Shown: positions 40,983 through 50,346 of the stretch, piece after piece
Layout: each line of letters opens with the position of its first letter
Position numbering within the stretch: position 1 is the stretch's first letter
Source of the DNA: Pseudomonas tremae
Lineage (GTDB): Bacteria; Pseudomonadota; Gammaproteobacteria; Pseudomonadales; Pseudomonadaceae
Length of the DNA: 64,000 nucleotides
Assembly: GCF_001401155.1 (NCBI RefSeq)
Contig: NZ_LJRO01000313.1
Span: forward strand, 62,001-126,000
Direction of reading: 5' to 3'
Notes under the pieces: model-generated
What the model was told of the DNA's origin: nothing
The model's input: the letters and a program-made list of their open reading frames with translations, nothing else
The model's database searches: none
Made by a program: the position numbers and the translations under genes

Positions 40983-42345
40983 GCCCATGACATTCGCTGA
41001 GTTGCTCGTGCCGCTTGATGCCCGCAGGGTAGGTGGCGATTGCCGTTTCGACGGCGTGAGCACCGACAGCCGTGGTATTCAGGCGGGGCAACTGTTTGTG
41101 GCCTTGACCGGTCCGCGTTTCGACGGTCACGAATACCTTGAACAAGTAGCGGCCAAAGGTGCAGTCGGCGCGTTGGTCGAGCGCGAGGTTGAAGGCGCAA
41201 CGCTGCCGCAACTGGTTGTGCTCGACACCCGCAAGGCCCTTGCCCAGCTGGGCGCGATGAATCGCAATGCGTTTGTCGACAAGCCTGTTGCTGCAGTCAC
41301 CGGTTCCAGTGGCAAAACCACGGTCAAGGAGATGCTCGCAAGCATCCTGCGCACGCGCGGGCCTGTGCTGGCGACGCGTGGCAACCTGAACAATGAGCTC
41401 GGTGTGCCGCTCACCCTGCTGGAGCTGGCTCCCGAATACACCTCGGCTGTAATTGAGCTGGGCGCCTCGCGCGTCGGTGAAATCGCTTACACAGTCAGCC
41501 TCACCAAGCCGCATGTGGCCATGATCACCAACGCCGGGTCTGCCCATGTGGGCGAGTTCGGCGGTCCGGACAAAATCGTCGAGGCCAAGGGCGAGATCCT
41601 TGAAGGTCTGGACGCTACCGGCACGGCTGTGCTGAACCTGGAAGACAAGGCGTTTCCGATCTGGCGCAAGCGTGCAGGCAATCGTGCTGTGCTGACCTTC
41701 GCACTGGCTGACACGGCCGCCGATCTGTACGCCAGTGACCTCAGCCGGGATGCCAGAGGCTGCCCGGGTTTCACGCTCAACAGCCCATTGGGCAAAGCAC
41801 AGGTGCAACTCAACCTGTTGGGTGCGCATAACGTCACTAACGCCCTGACCGCTGCGGCTGCTGCGTGTGCCCTGGGCGTGTCGCTGGAAGGCATCGTCAC
41901 CGGTCTGAACAACGTGCAACCGGTCAAGGGCCGGGCGGTCGCGCAGATCGCCAGTAATGGCGTTCGCGTCATTGATGACACCTACAACGCCAACCCTGCG
42001 TCGATCAACGCTGCCGTCGATGTTCTAACCGGTTTCACCGGCCGTACCGTACTGGTGCTGGGCGATATCGGCGAACTGGGCGACTGGGCCGAGCAGGGGC
42101 ACCGCGAAGTAGGTGCCTACGCCGCTGGCAAAGTGTCGGCCCTGTATGCCGTCGGCCCGCTGATGACTCATGCCGTCAGCGCCTTTGGTGAACATGCCTA
42201 TCACTTTGCCAGTCAGGCAGAGCTGATCGCAGCGCTGGGCGCCGAGCAGGACCCTAATACCACTTTATTGATCAAGGGCTCGCGTAGCGCTGCGATGGAA
42301 AACGTCGTAGCTGCCTTGTGCGGTTCTAGCCTGGAGAAACATTAA
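40975..42345 (+). CDS. murF: UDP-MurNAc-tripeptide D-alanyl-D-alanine ligase
   Basis: MurF adds the D-Ala-D-Ala dipeptide made by Ddl. The 456 residues show the N-terminal UDP-MurNAc-binding domain (GVSTDSRGIQAGQLFVAL), the P-loop AVTGSSGKTTVKE (about 105-117) and DDTYNANPASI in the third domain. Start at ATG 40975 is supported by GGGAGG; an upstream in-frame ATG lies inside murE. It shares one base with mraY (TAATG). Confidence 0.98.
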   Translation: MLKPMTFAELLVPLDARRVGGDCRFDGVSTDSRGIQAGQLFVALTGPRFDGHEYLEQVAAKGAVGALVEREVEGATLPQLVVLDTRKALAQLGAMNRNAFVDKPVAAVTGSSGKTTVKEMLASILRTRGPVLATRGNLNNELGVPLTLLELAPEYTSAVIELGASRVGEIAYTVSLTKPHVAMITNAGSAHVGEFGGPDKIVEAKGEILEGLDATGTAVLNLEDKAFPIWRKRAGNRAVLTFALADTAADLYASDLSRDARGCPGFTLNSPLGKAQVQLNLLGAHNVTNALTAAAAACALGVSLEGIVTGLNNVQPVKGRAVAQIASNGVRVIDDTYNANPASINAAVDVLTGFTGRTVLVLGDIGELGDWAEQGHREVGAYAAGKVSALYAVGPLMTHAVSAFGEHAYHFASQAELIAALGAEQDPNTTLLIKGSRSAAMENVVAALCGSSLEKH

Positions 42346-43427
42346 TGCTGCTGCTGTTGGCCGAGTTTCTACAACAGTTCTACAAAGGCTTTGCGGTCTT
42401 TCAGTACCTGTCTCTGCGCGGGATTCTTGGCGTGCTTACCGCACTGACGCTGTCGCTGTGCCTGGGTCCATGGATGATCCGCACTTTGCAGATGCGCCAG
42501 ATCGGCCAGTCGGTCCGCAATGACGGTCCGCAGTCGCACTTGTCGAAATCCGGCACACCGACCATGGGCGGGGCGCTGATCCTGTCGTCCATCGGCATTA
42601 GCACCTTACTGTGGGCTGACCTCAGCAACCGCTATGTGTGGGTTGTGTTGCTGGTGACCTTCCTGTTCGGCGCCATCGGCTGGGTCGATGACTACCGCAA
42701 AGTGATCGAAAAGAATTCTCGGGGCTTGCCCAGCCGCTGGAAGTACTTCTGGCAGTCGGTGTTCGGCCTTGGCGCAGCCATCTTTCTTTATACGACTGCG
42801 CCTTCAGCAACTGAAACCACGCTGATCGTGCCAATGCTCAAGGATGTTCGCATTCCGCTGGGCATCGGCTTCATCGTGCTGACCTATTTCGTGATCGTGG
42901 GCTCCAGTAACGCCGTCAACCTGACTGATGGTCTGGACGGCCTGGCAATCATGCCGACCGTGATGGTCGGCGGCGCTCTGGGCATCTTCTGCTACCTGTC
43001 GGGTAACGTGAAGTTCGCTGAGTACCTGCTGATTCCTTATGTTCCGGGGGCGGGTGAACTGATCGTGTTCTCCGGGGCGCTGATTGGTGCGGGGCTCGGG
43101 TTCCTGTGGTTCAACACCTATCCGGCACAGGTTTTCATGGGCGACGTCGGTGCGCTGGCGCTCGGCGCGGCGTTGGGCACCATGGCCGTTATCGTGCGTC
43201 AGGAAATGGTCCTGTTCATCATGGGCGGCGTGTTCGTGATGGAAACACTTTCAGTGGTCATTCAGGTTGCGTCTTTCAAACTTACCGGCCGCCGGGTGTT
43301 TCGCATGGCGCCGATTCACCACCACTTTGAACTCAAAGGCTGGCCCGAGCCACGCGTGATCGTCCGTTTCTGGATCATCACCGTGATTCTGGTGCTCATC
43401 GGCCTTGCCACACTGAAACTGAGGTAA
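42345..43427 (+). CDS. mraY: Phospho-MurNAc-pentapeptide transferase MraY
   Basis: MraY transfers phospho-MurNAc-pentapeptide to undecaprenyl phosphate to form lipid I. The 360-residue integral membrane protein has about ten helices, the Mg-binding and catalytic blocks GWVDDYRKV, NAVNLTDGLDGLA and the cytoplasmic GDVGALALG, plus the histidine motif APIHHHFELKG near the C-terminus. It lies between murF (one-base overlap) and murD (gap of five bases). Confidence 0.98.
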   Translation: MLLLLAEFLQQFYKGFAVFQYLSLRGILGVLTALTLSLCLGPWMIRTLQMRQIGQSVRNDGPQSHLSKSGTPTMGGALILSSIGISTLLWADLSNRYVWVVLLVTFLFGAIGWVDDYRKVIEKNSRGLPSRWKYFWQSVFGLGAAIFLYTTAPSATETTLIVPMLKDVRIPLGIGFIVLTYFVIVGSSNAVNLTDGLDGLAIMPTVMVGGALGIFCYLSGNVKFAEYLLIPYVPGAGELIVFSGALIGAGLGFLWFNTYPAQVFMGDVGALALGAALGTMAVIVRQEMVLFIMGGVFVMETLSVVIQVASFKLTGRRVFRMAPIHHHFELKGWPEPRVIVRFWIITVILVLIGLATLKLR

Positions 43428-43432
43428 AACGA

Positions 43433-44779
43433 GTGTCCCTGATCGTTTCCGACCGCTTCCGCATTGTTGTGGGGCTTGGCAAAAGTGGCATGTCACTGGT
43501 TCGCTTCCTGGCGAACCGGGGCGTGTCCTTTGCTGTGGCCGACACGCGGGAGAATCCTCCTGAGCTGGCGACCTTGCGTCGTGAGTATCCGCAGGTGGAA
43601 GTGCGTTGTGGCGAGCTGGACGTCGATTTCCTCTGCCGTGCCGACGAGCTGTATGTCAGCCCCGGTCTGGCGCTGGCCACCCCTGCGCTGCAGCAGGCCC
43701 ATGCACGCGGCGTGCAGCTGTCTGGCGATATCGAGCTGTTCGCGCGTTACGCGAAGGCACCGATTATCGCCATCACGGGTTCGAATGCGAAAAGCACAGT
43801 CACCACGTTAGTCGGCGACATGGCCAAGGCCGCAGGTAAGCGCGTCGCGGTGGGCGGCAACCTTGGCACTCCGGCGCTCGACCTGCTCAGTGATGACATC
43901 GATTTGTATGTGATGGAGCTGTCCAGCTTTCAGCTCGAAACCACCGACCAGCTCAATGCTGAAGTGGCGACCGTGCTGAATATTAGCGAAGACCACATGG
44001 ACCGTTATACCGGTCTGCCTGCTTACCATCAGGCTAAGCACCGGATATTCCGCGGTGCCCGGCAAGTGGTGGTCAATCGTCAGGACGCGCTGTCCCGCCC
44101 GCTGATCGGCGAAGGTCTGCCTTGCTGGACGTTTGGCCTCAACAAGCCTGATTTTCACGGTTTCGGTCTGCGCGAAGAGAACGGCGAAAAGTACTTGGCG
44201 TTCCAGTTCGAAAACCTGATGCCGGTGCGTGATCTGAAAGTGCGCGGTGCGCACAATCAGGCCAATGCACTCGCTGCGCTGGCGCTGGGGCACGCTGTGG
44301 GCCTGCCATTCGAGGCCATGCTTGCCAGCCTGCGCGAGTTCACCGGGCTGGAGCATCGCTGCCAATGGCTGCGCGAGCATGACGGTGTGGATTACTACAA
44401 CGATTCCAAGGCCACCAACGTTGGCGCTGCACTGGCTGCCATCAAGGGGTTGGGTTCGGACATCGATGGCAAGCTGGTCCTGATCGCTGGTGGCGATGGC
44501 AAGGGTGCTGACTTCAGCGGTTTGCGCGCACCAGTGACAGAACATTGCCGCGCGGTCGTCTTGCTGGGTCGCGACGCCGAACTGATTGCCCAGGTGTTGG
44601 GGGATGCAGTTCCGCTGATCCGCGTCGACACGTTGCAGGCCGCTGTAGAGCGCAGCGCATCGCTGGCTCAAGGCGGCGACGCTGTATTGCTTTCCCCCGC
44701 ATGCGCCAGCCTGGACATGTTCAAGAATTATGAAGAGCGCGGACGTGTGTTCGCGCAGGCAGTGGAGTGCTTGTCATGA
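43433..44779 (+). CDS. murD: UDP-MurNAc-L-alanine:D-glutamate ligase
   Basis: MurD adds D-glutamate to UDP-MurNAc-L-Ala. The 448-residue protein has the Rossmann-like first domain (IVVGLGKSGMSLVRFL), the ATP loop AITGSNAKSTVTTL and the third-domain DYYNDSKATN block. The P-loop reads GSNAKST, with Ala where the classical Mur motif has Gly; I recall the same in other pseudomonads, so it is probably lineage-typical and not a defect. The start is GTG at 43433. The stop overlaps ftsW (ATGA). Confidence 0.97.
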   Translation: MSLIVSDRFRIVVGLGKSGMSLVRFLANRGVSFAVADTRENPPELATLRREYPQVEVRCGELDVDFLCRADELYVSPGLALATPALQQAHARGVQLSGDIELFARYAKAPIIAITGSNAKSTVTTLVGDMAKAAGKRVAVGGNLGTPALDLLSDDIDLYVMELSSFQLETTDQLNAEVATVLNISEDHMDRYTGLPAYHQAKHRIFRGARQVVVNRQDALSRPLIGEGLPCWTFGLNKPDFHGFGLREENGEKYLAFQFENLMPVRDLKVRGAHNQANALAALALGHAVGLPFEAMLASLREFTGLEHRCQWLREHDGVDYYNDSKATNVGAALAAIKGLGSDIDGKLVLIAGGDGKGADFSGLRAPVTEHCRAVVLLGRDAELIAQVLGDAVPLIRVDTLQAAVERSASLAQGGDAVLLSPACASLDMFKNYEERGRVFAQAVECLS

Positions 44780-45990
44780 TCTTCGGTGTGATCAAGCCTT
44801 ATCCATCGCCGCTGATCAGCGGGCGCGGCATCGACCTCGACTTCCCGATGCTGGTCGGCTGTCTGGCTCTGCTGGGCCTTGGCCTGGTGATGATTACTTC
44901 TGCCTCGTCGGAAGTGGCTGCCGTGCAGTCCGGCAATACGCTGTACATGATGACCCGCCACCTGGTGTACCTGCTGATCGGTCTGGGCGCCTGCGGCGTG
45001 ACCATGATGATTCCGGTCGCCACCTGGCAACGTCTGGGCTGGCTGATGCTGCTCGGTGCGTTCGGCCTTTTGCTGCTGGTGCTGGTGCCGGGAATCGGGC
45101 GCGAGGTGAACGGTTCTATGCGCTGGATCGGCTTCGGCGCGTTCAACGTGCAGCCATCCGAAATCGCCAAGGTATTTGTGGTGATCTTCCTCGCTGGCTA
45201 CCTGATTCGTCAGCAGCAGGAAGTGCGTGAAAGCTGGATGGGCTTCTTCAAACCGTTCATCGTGCTTTTGCCGATGGCTGGCCTGTTGTTGATGGAGCCA
45301 GACTTCGGTGCAACTGTCGTAATGATGGGCGCGGCAGCCGCGATGCTGTTTCTCGGTGGCGTCGGCCTGTTCCGCTTCTCGCTGATGGTGGTGCTGGCAG
45401 TGGCGTCGGTGGTGGTGCTGGTTCAGGCACAGCCATACCGCATGGCGCGCCTGACCAACTTTACTGACCCGTGGGCTGACCAGTTCGGCTCCGGCTACCA
45501 ATTGACCCAGGCGCTGATCGCCTTTGGGCGCGGTGAGTGGATCGGCGTCGGTCTGGGCAACAGCGTACAGAAGCAGTTCTACCTGCCAGAAGCGCACACC
45601 GACTTCGTGTTCTCGGTACTCGCCGAAGAGCTGGGCGTTGTCGGCTCGCTGCTGACTGTCGCGCTGTTCCTGTTTGTCAGTATTCGGGGCATGTACATCG
45701 GCATGTGGGCAGAAAGAGCCAAGCAGTTTTTCGGCGCTTATGTGGCTTACGGCCTGTCGTTCCTGTGGATCGGTCAGTTCCTGATCAACATCGGCGTGAA
45801 CGTCGGTCTGCTGCCGACAAAGGGTCTGACGCTGCCTTTCCTCAGTTATGGCGGCAGCTCGCTGGTTATCTGCTGTGCAAGCCTGGGCCTGCTGCTGCGC
45901 ATCGAATGGGAATCGCGCAACAACATGGGCAGCGAAGAAGCCGAGTTCCAGGAAAGCGATTTCGCCGAGGACACGCCCAATGGACGCTAA
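44776..45990 (+). CDS. ftsW: FtsW, septal peptidoglycan glycosyltransferase (SEDS)
   Basis: FtsW is the SEDS-family polymerase that makes septal glycan strands with FtsI. The 404 residues form about ten transmembrane helices with the hallmark GREVNGSMRWI, PSEIAKV, the loop PEAHTDFVFSVLAEELG and the last-helix LPFLSYGGSSL. I set the start at ATG 44776, four bases inside murD, with GGAG 8 bases upstream, in preference to a GTG three codons earlier. It overlaps murG by 11 bases. Confidence 0.97.
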   Translation: MIFGVIKPYPSPLISGRGIDLDFPMLVGCLALLGLGLVMITSASSEVAAVQSGNTLYMMTRHLVYLLIGLGACGVTMMIPVATWQRLGWLMLLGAFGLLLLVLVPGIGREVNGSMRWIGFGAFNVQPSEIAKVFVVIFLAGYLIRQQQEVRESWMGFFKPFIVLLPMAGLLLMEPDFGATVVMMGAAAAMLFLGGVGLFRFSLMVVLAVASVVVLVQAQPYRMARLTNFTDPWADQFGSGYQLTQALIAFGRGEWIGVGLGNSVQKQFYLPEAHTDFVFSVLAEELGVVGSLLTVALFLFVSIRGMYIGMWAERAKQFFGAYVAYGLSFLWIGQFLINIGVNVGLLPTKGLTLPFLSYGGSSLVICCASLGLLLRIEWESRNNMGSEEAEFQESDFAEDTPNGR

Positions 45991-47050
45991 CGTGCTGATC
46001 ATGGCGGGTGGTACCGGCGGGCATGTGTTCCCGGCGCTTGCCTGCGCACGCGAGTTCCAGGCACGTGGCTACAACGTCCACTGGCTGGGCACGCCACGCG
46101 GCATCGAAAACGAGCTGGTGCCCCAGGCCGGTCTGAAGCTGCACCTGATCAACGTCACCGGTCTGCGTGGCAAGGGTCGCTTGTCGTTGCTCAAGGCCCC
46201 TTTGATGTTGCTCAAGGCCCTGATGCAGGCCCGCAAGGTCGTGCGCCAGTTAAAGCCGGTCTGCGTGGTCGGTTTTGGTGGCTACGTCACAGGCCCAGGC
46301 GGACTGGCGGCGAAGCTGGCGGGCGTACCGTTGATCATTCATGAGCAGAACGCCGTTGCAGGAACTGCCAATCGCAGCCTGGCGTCGTTTGCCAGCCGCG
46401 TGTGCGAAGCATTCCCGAACACGTTCGCTGCATCTGCCAAGCGTCGCACCACGGGCAACCCGGTGCGGGTCGAGCTGTTTCTGGAAACTCCGCGTCAGGC
46501 GCTGGCCGGACGCAAGGCTCGTCTGTTGGTTCTGGGCGGCAGCCTGGGCGCGGAACCCTTGAACAAACTGCTGCCCGAGGCGCTGGCCCGGCTGCCTCAG
46601 GACATCCAGCCCGACGTGTTTCATCAGTCGGGCAAGAATCATGACGCCGTTACTGCAGAGCGCTATCGCACCGCAGGCGTCGAGGCGCAAGTCGCGCCAT
46701 TTATCCAGAACATGGCCCAAGCCTATGGCTGGGCCGACCTGGTGGTCTGCCGCGCAGGCGCATTGACCATCAGTGAACTGGCCGCCGCCGGTCTGCCGTC
46801 GTTGCTGATACCACTGCCCCACGCGATTGATGACCATCAGTCTCGTAACGCTGACTATCTGGCCCGAGAAGGCGCAGCCTTCGTCATGCCACAAGCGACA
46901 ACTGGCGCCGCCGAGATGGCCGCACGCCTGAAAGAGGTTTTGATGCAACCCGAACAATTGAACAGCATGGCCCGCACTGCACGTCGCCTGGCCAGGCCCG
47001 ATGCCACTAACGCTGTTGTGGATATCTGTGTGGAGGTGGCTCATGGTTGA
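45980..47050 (+). CDS. murG: MurG, lipid II-forming GlcNAc transferase
   Basis: MurG adds GlcNAc to lipid I at the cytoplasmic face of the membrane, giving lipid II. The 356-residue GT-B enzyme has the first G-loop GGTGGHVFPALA, the membrane-facing GGYVTGPGG block, HEQNAVAGTANR, and the UDP-GlcNAc site VVCRAGALTISELAAAGLPS. The ATG at 45980 lies inside the end of ftsW, and the gene overlaps murC by eight bases. Confidence 0.98.
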   Translation: MDANVLIMAGGTGGHVFPALACAREFQARGYNVHWLGTPRGIENELVPQAGLKLHLINVTGLRGKGRLSLLKAPLMLLKALMQARKVVRQLKPVCVVGFGGYVTGPGGLAAKLAGVPLIIHEQNAVAGTANRSLASFASRVCEAFPNTFAASAKRRTTGNPVRVELFLETPRQALAGRKARLLVLGGSLGAEPLNKLLPEALARLPQDIQPDVFHQSGKNHDAVTAERYRTAGVEAQVAPFIQNMAQAYGWADLVVCRAGALTISELAAAGLPSLLIPLPHAIDDHQSRNADYLAREGAAFVMPQATTGAAEMAARLKEVLMQPEQLNSMARTARRLARPDATNAVVDICVEVAHG

Positions 47051-48503
47051 GAATCAACGCGCCATGCCACAACCTGAAATGCGCCGTATCCGTCGCATCC
47101 ACTTCGTCGGTATCGGCGGCGTAGGCATGTGCGGCATTGCCGAAGTGCTGCTGAACCTGGGTTACGAAGTTTCTGGCTCTGACCTCAAGAGCTCCCCGGT
47201 TACCGATCGTCTCGAATCGTTCGGTGCGCAGATTTTTGTCGGTCACCGTGCCGAAAACACCGTGGGTGCCGACGTACTCGTGGTGTCCAGCGCCGTGAAC
47301 ACCTCCAACCCGGAAGTGGCTACGGCTCTGGAACGCCGTATTCCCGTCGTGCCACGCGCCGAGATGCTCGCCGAGCTGATGCGCTATCGCCACGGCATCG
47401 CGGTTGCTGGCACACATGGTAAAACCACCACCACCAGCCTGATCGCTTCTGTGTTCGCTGCCGGTGGCCTGGACCCGACGTTCGTGATTGGCGGCCGGCT
47501 GAATGCTGCCGGCACTAACGCGCAATTGGGCACCAGCCGTTATCTGATCGCCGAAGCCGATGAAAGCGATGCAAGCTTCCTGCACCTGCAGCCACTGGTT
47601 GCAGTGGTCACCAACATCGACGCCGATCACATGGCGACCTATGAAGGCGACTTCAACAAGCTGAAGAAGACCTTTGTCGAGTTCCTGCACAACCTGCCGT
47701 TCTACGGTCTGGCAGTGATGTGCATCGACGATCCTGTGGTGCGTGAAATCCTGCCGATGGTCAAGCGCCCGACGCTGACCTATGGCTTCAGCGAGTCTGC
47801 CGACATACGTGCGATCAACGTGCGTCAGGACGGCATGCTGACTTTCTTTACCGTGTTGCGCCGCGACCGCGAGCCACTTGACGTGTCGGTGAACATGCCC
47901 GGCAACCATAACGTGCTCAACTCGCTGGCGACGATCGCCATTGCGACCGACGAAGGCGTCAGTGACGAGGCCATCGTTCAAGGTCTGTCGGGCTTTCAGG
48001 GCGTCGGTCGGCGCTTTCAGGTATATGGCGAATTGCCTGTCGACGGTGGCAACGTGATGCTGGTCGACGACTATGGTCACCACCCGCGGGAAGTGGCTGC
48101 CGTGATCAATGCAGTACGCGGTGGCTGGCCGGATCGTCGCCTGGTGATGGTCTACCAGCCACACCGTTTCAGTCGCACACGCGACCTGTACGACGACTTC
48201 GTGCAGGTGCTGGCCGATGCCAACGTACTGTTGCTGATGGAAGTCTACCCGGCCGGCGAAGAACCGATTCCGGGTGCGGACAGCCGCAACCTGTGCCACA
48301 GCATTCGTCAGCGCGGCCAGCTGGACCCGATCTACATCGAGCGTGGCGTCGAGCTGGCACCACTGGTCAAGCCATTGCTGCGCGCTGGCGACATTCTGCT
48401 GTGCCAGGGCGCCGGGGACATCGGTGGCCTTGCGCCACAGCTGCTCAAAAGCCCGCTGTTCGTCGGCGCCAAAGTGGCTTCAACCGAAGGTAAGCTGAAA
48501 TGA
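47043..48503 (+). CDS. murC: UDP-MurNAc:L-alanine ligase
   Basis: MurC adds the first stem-peptide residue. The 486-residue protein shows IHFVGIGGVGMCGIAEVL (nucleotide fold of the first domain), the P-loop GTHGKTTTTSL (about 120-130), EADESDASFLHL and the third-domain DDYGHHPREV. GGAGG lies 7 bases before ATG 47043, which overlaps murG; a longer frame upstream is not needed. The stop overlaps ddlB (ATGA). Confidence 0.98.
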   Translation: MVENQRAMPQPEMRRIRRIHFVGIGGVGMCGIAEVLLNLGYEVSGSDLKSSPVTDRLESFGAQIFVGHRAENTVGADVLVVSSAVNTSNPEVATALERRIPVVPRAEMLAELMRYRHGIAVAGTHGKTTTTSLIASVFAAGGLDPTFVIGGRLNAAGTNAQLGTSRYLIAEADESDASFLHLQPLVAVVTNIDADHMATYEGDFNKLKKTFVEFLHNLPFYGLAVMCIDDPVVREILPMVKRPTLTYGFSESADIRAINVRQDGMLTFFTVLRRDREPLDVSVNMPGNHNVLNSLATIAIATDEGVSDEAIVQGLSGFQGVGRRFQVYGELPVDGGNVMLVDDYGHHPREVAAVINAVRGGWPDRRLVMVYQPHRFSRTRDLYDDFVQVLADANVLLLMEVYPAGEEPIPGADSRNLCHSIRQRGQLDPIYIERGVELAPLVKPLLRAGDILLCQGAGDIGGLAPQLLKSPLFVGAKVASTEGKLK

Positions 48504-49459
48504 CAGCCGCCGCCCTGTCTTCCCTGCGCTCGACACTGGAGCCGAAAAGCTTCGGCCGTGTCGCCGTGCTCTTCGGTGGCAAGAGTGCCGAACGGGAAGT
48601 CTCTCTGAATTCGGGCAATGCAGTGCTTAAGGCGCTGCTCGATGCGGACGTCGATGCGTTCGGTATCGATGTGGGGGATGATTTCCTGCACCGTCTGGTC
48701 AGTGAAAAGATCGACCGTGCCTTCATCGTTCTGCACGGACGCGGTGGCGAAGACGGCACCATGCAAGGGCTGCTCGAGTGTCTTGAAATCCCTTACACAG
48801 GCAGTGGCGTACTGGCTTCTGCGCTGGCGATGGACAAGCTGCGGACCAAGCAGGTCTGGCAGAGTCTGGGCCTCCCGACGCCACTGCATGCGGTGCTGGA
48901 AAACGAGAACGATTGTATTTGCGCCGCGACGGAACTGGGCTTCCCTTTGATCGTCAAACCGGCCCATGAAGGTTCAAGTATCGGTATGGCGAAGGTGAAC
49001 AGCGTCGATGAATTGATCGCCGCCTGGAAAGCCGCCAGTACCTACGATTCGCAAGTTTTAGTCGAGCAGTGGATTCAGGGCCCTGAGTTCACTGTGGCCT
49101 CTCTGCGTGGGCAGGTGCTGCCTCCCATCGGCCTTGGTACTCCTCACAGTTTTTACGATTACGACGCCAAGTATCTGGCTTCGGATACGCAATACCGTAT
49201 CCCGTGCGGGCTTGGCGATGTTCAGGAACAGGCACTCAAAGAACTTGCTGCACGCGCCTGCTATGCCATTGGCATTGCCGGATGGGCGCGCACGGACGTC
49301 ATGCAGGACGCGCAGGGCAAGTTCTGGTTGCTGGAAGTTAATACCGTGCCCGGCATGACCGATCACAGCCTGGTCCCGATGGCGGCGCGTGCTGCCGGTC
49401 TGGATTTTCAACAACTGGTGTTGGCGATTCTGGCCGACAGCGTTCAGGCGAGAGGGTAA
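48500..49459 (+). CDS. ddlB: D-alanine:D-alanine ligase
   Basis: DdlB makes the D-Ala-D-Ala dipeptide used by MurF and is the target of D-cycloserine. The 319-residue ATP-grasp enzyme has VAVLFGGKSAEREVSLNSG at the N-terminus (with the catalytic Glu), LHGRGGEDGTMQG, the ATP site LIVKPAHEGSSIGM and the metal-binding WLLEVNTVPGMT. It overlaps murC by four bases and is three bases before ftsQ. The first 16 residues or so are a short extension ahead of the conserved core. Confidence 0.97.
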   Translation: MTAAALSSLRSTLEPKSFGRVAVLFGGKSAEREVSLNSGNAVLKALLDADVDAFGIDVGDDFLHRLVSEKIDRAFIVLHGRGGEDGTMQGLLECLEIPYTGSGVLASALAMDKLRTKQVWQSLGLPTPLHAVLENENDCICAATELGFPLIVKPAHEGSSIGMAKVNSVDELIAAWKAASTYDSQVLVEQWIQGPEFTVASLRGQVLPPIGLGTPHSFYDYDAKYLASDTQYRIPCGLGDVQEQALKELAARACYAIGIAGWARTDVMQDAQGKFWLLEVNTVPGMTDHSLVPMAARAAGLDFQQLVLAILADSVQARG

Positions 49460-49462
49460 GGC

Positions 49463-50332
49463 ATGTACGGCCCGTCGGCACGTCCTCAGTCACCCGCTCC
49501 CGGCCGCAACAAGCCGGTGCCGCGTGGCGCCAGCCGGATGGTGGCCAAGGAGCCTCTGTCGGCGCGTCTGCCCAAGGCCAACTTCAGTTTCCTGAAGCGT
49601 CTGATGTGGCCGGTGCTGCTGGTGGTTCTGGGCTTCGGCACTTATGAGGCAGCACAGCGCCTGTTGCCGTATGCCGATCGGCCGATCACCCGCATCAATG
49701 TGCAGGGCGATTTGAGTTACATCAGCCAGCAGGCCGTGCAGCAGCGGATTGCGCCGTACGTGGCGTCGAGCTTTTTCAAGATCGACCTGACGGCCATGCG
49801 CACCGAGCTGGAGCAGATGCCGTGGATTGCGCACGCCGAGGTGCGTCGTGTCTGGCCGGATCAGGTAGTGATTCGTCTTGAAGAGCAACTGCCGGTTGCC
49901 CGTTGGGGCGACGAGTCGTTGTTGAACAACCAGGGGCAGGCTTTCACGCCGCGTGAACTGTCCAACTATGAACATCTTCCCCAGTTGTTCGGTCCGCAGC
50001 GGGCCCAACAGCAGGTGATGCAGCAGTATCAGGTGTTGAGTCAGATGTTGCGCCCTCTGGGCTTCTCCATCGTGCGCCTTGAACTGCGCGAGCGCGGCAG
50101 CTGGTTCCTGACAACAGGCGCCGGTAGTGCTGGCCCGGGTATCGAATTGTTGCTTGGACGCGACCACCTCGTCGAAAAAATGCGCCGTTTCATCGCGATT
50201 TACGACAAAACGCTGAAAGAACAAATCACGAATATCGCGCGTGTCGACTTGCGCTACTCCAACGGCCTGGCGGTCGGTTGGCGTGACCCGGCAGCGGCAA
50301 CGACGGAAAAACCCGCCGTCGCGAAGAATTGA
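49463..50332 (+). CDS. ftsQ: Cell division protein FtsQ
   Basis: FtsQ connects early cytoplasmic and late periplasmic division proteins and binds FtsB/FtsL. The 289-residue bitopic protein has a Pro/Arg-rich cytoplasmic tail of about 50 residues, one membrane helix (about 51-70), a POTRA domain (ITRINVQGDLSYISQQAVQQRI, about 72-140) and a beta domain with RLELRERGSW. Preceded by GTAAGGC; ftsA follows 14 bases later after GAGG. Confidence 0.95.
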   Translation: MYGPSARPQSPAPGRNKPVPRGASRMVAKEPLSARLPKANFSFLKRLMWPVLLVVLGFGTYEAAQRLLPYADRPITRINVQGDLSYISQQAVQQRIAPYVASSFFKIDLTAMRTELEQMPWIAHAEVRRVWPDQVVIRLEEQLPVARWGDESLLNNQGQAFTPRELSNYEHLPQLFGPQRAQQQVMQQYQVLSQMLRPLGFSIVRLELRERGSWFLTTGAGSAGPGIELLLGRDHLVEKMRRFIAIYDKTLKEQITNIARVDLRYSNGLAVGWRDPAAATTEKPAVAKN

Positions 50333-50346
50333 TAAGAGGCAAGACC

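Noticed and set aside
44728..46002. A 424-codon minus-strand frame opposite ftsW
   Set aside because: Its His/Gln-rich composition is the expected antisense of a membrane-protein gene; no function or start signal.
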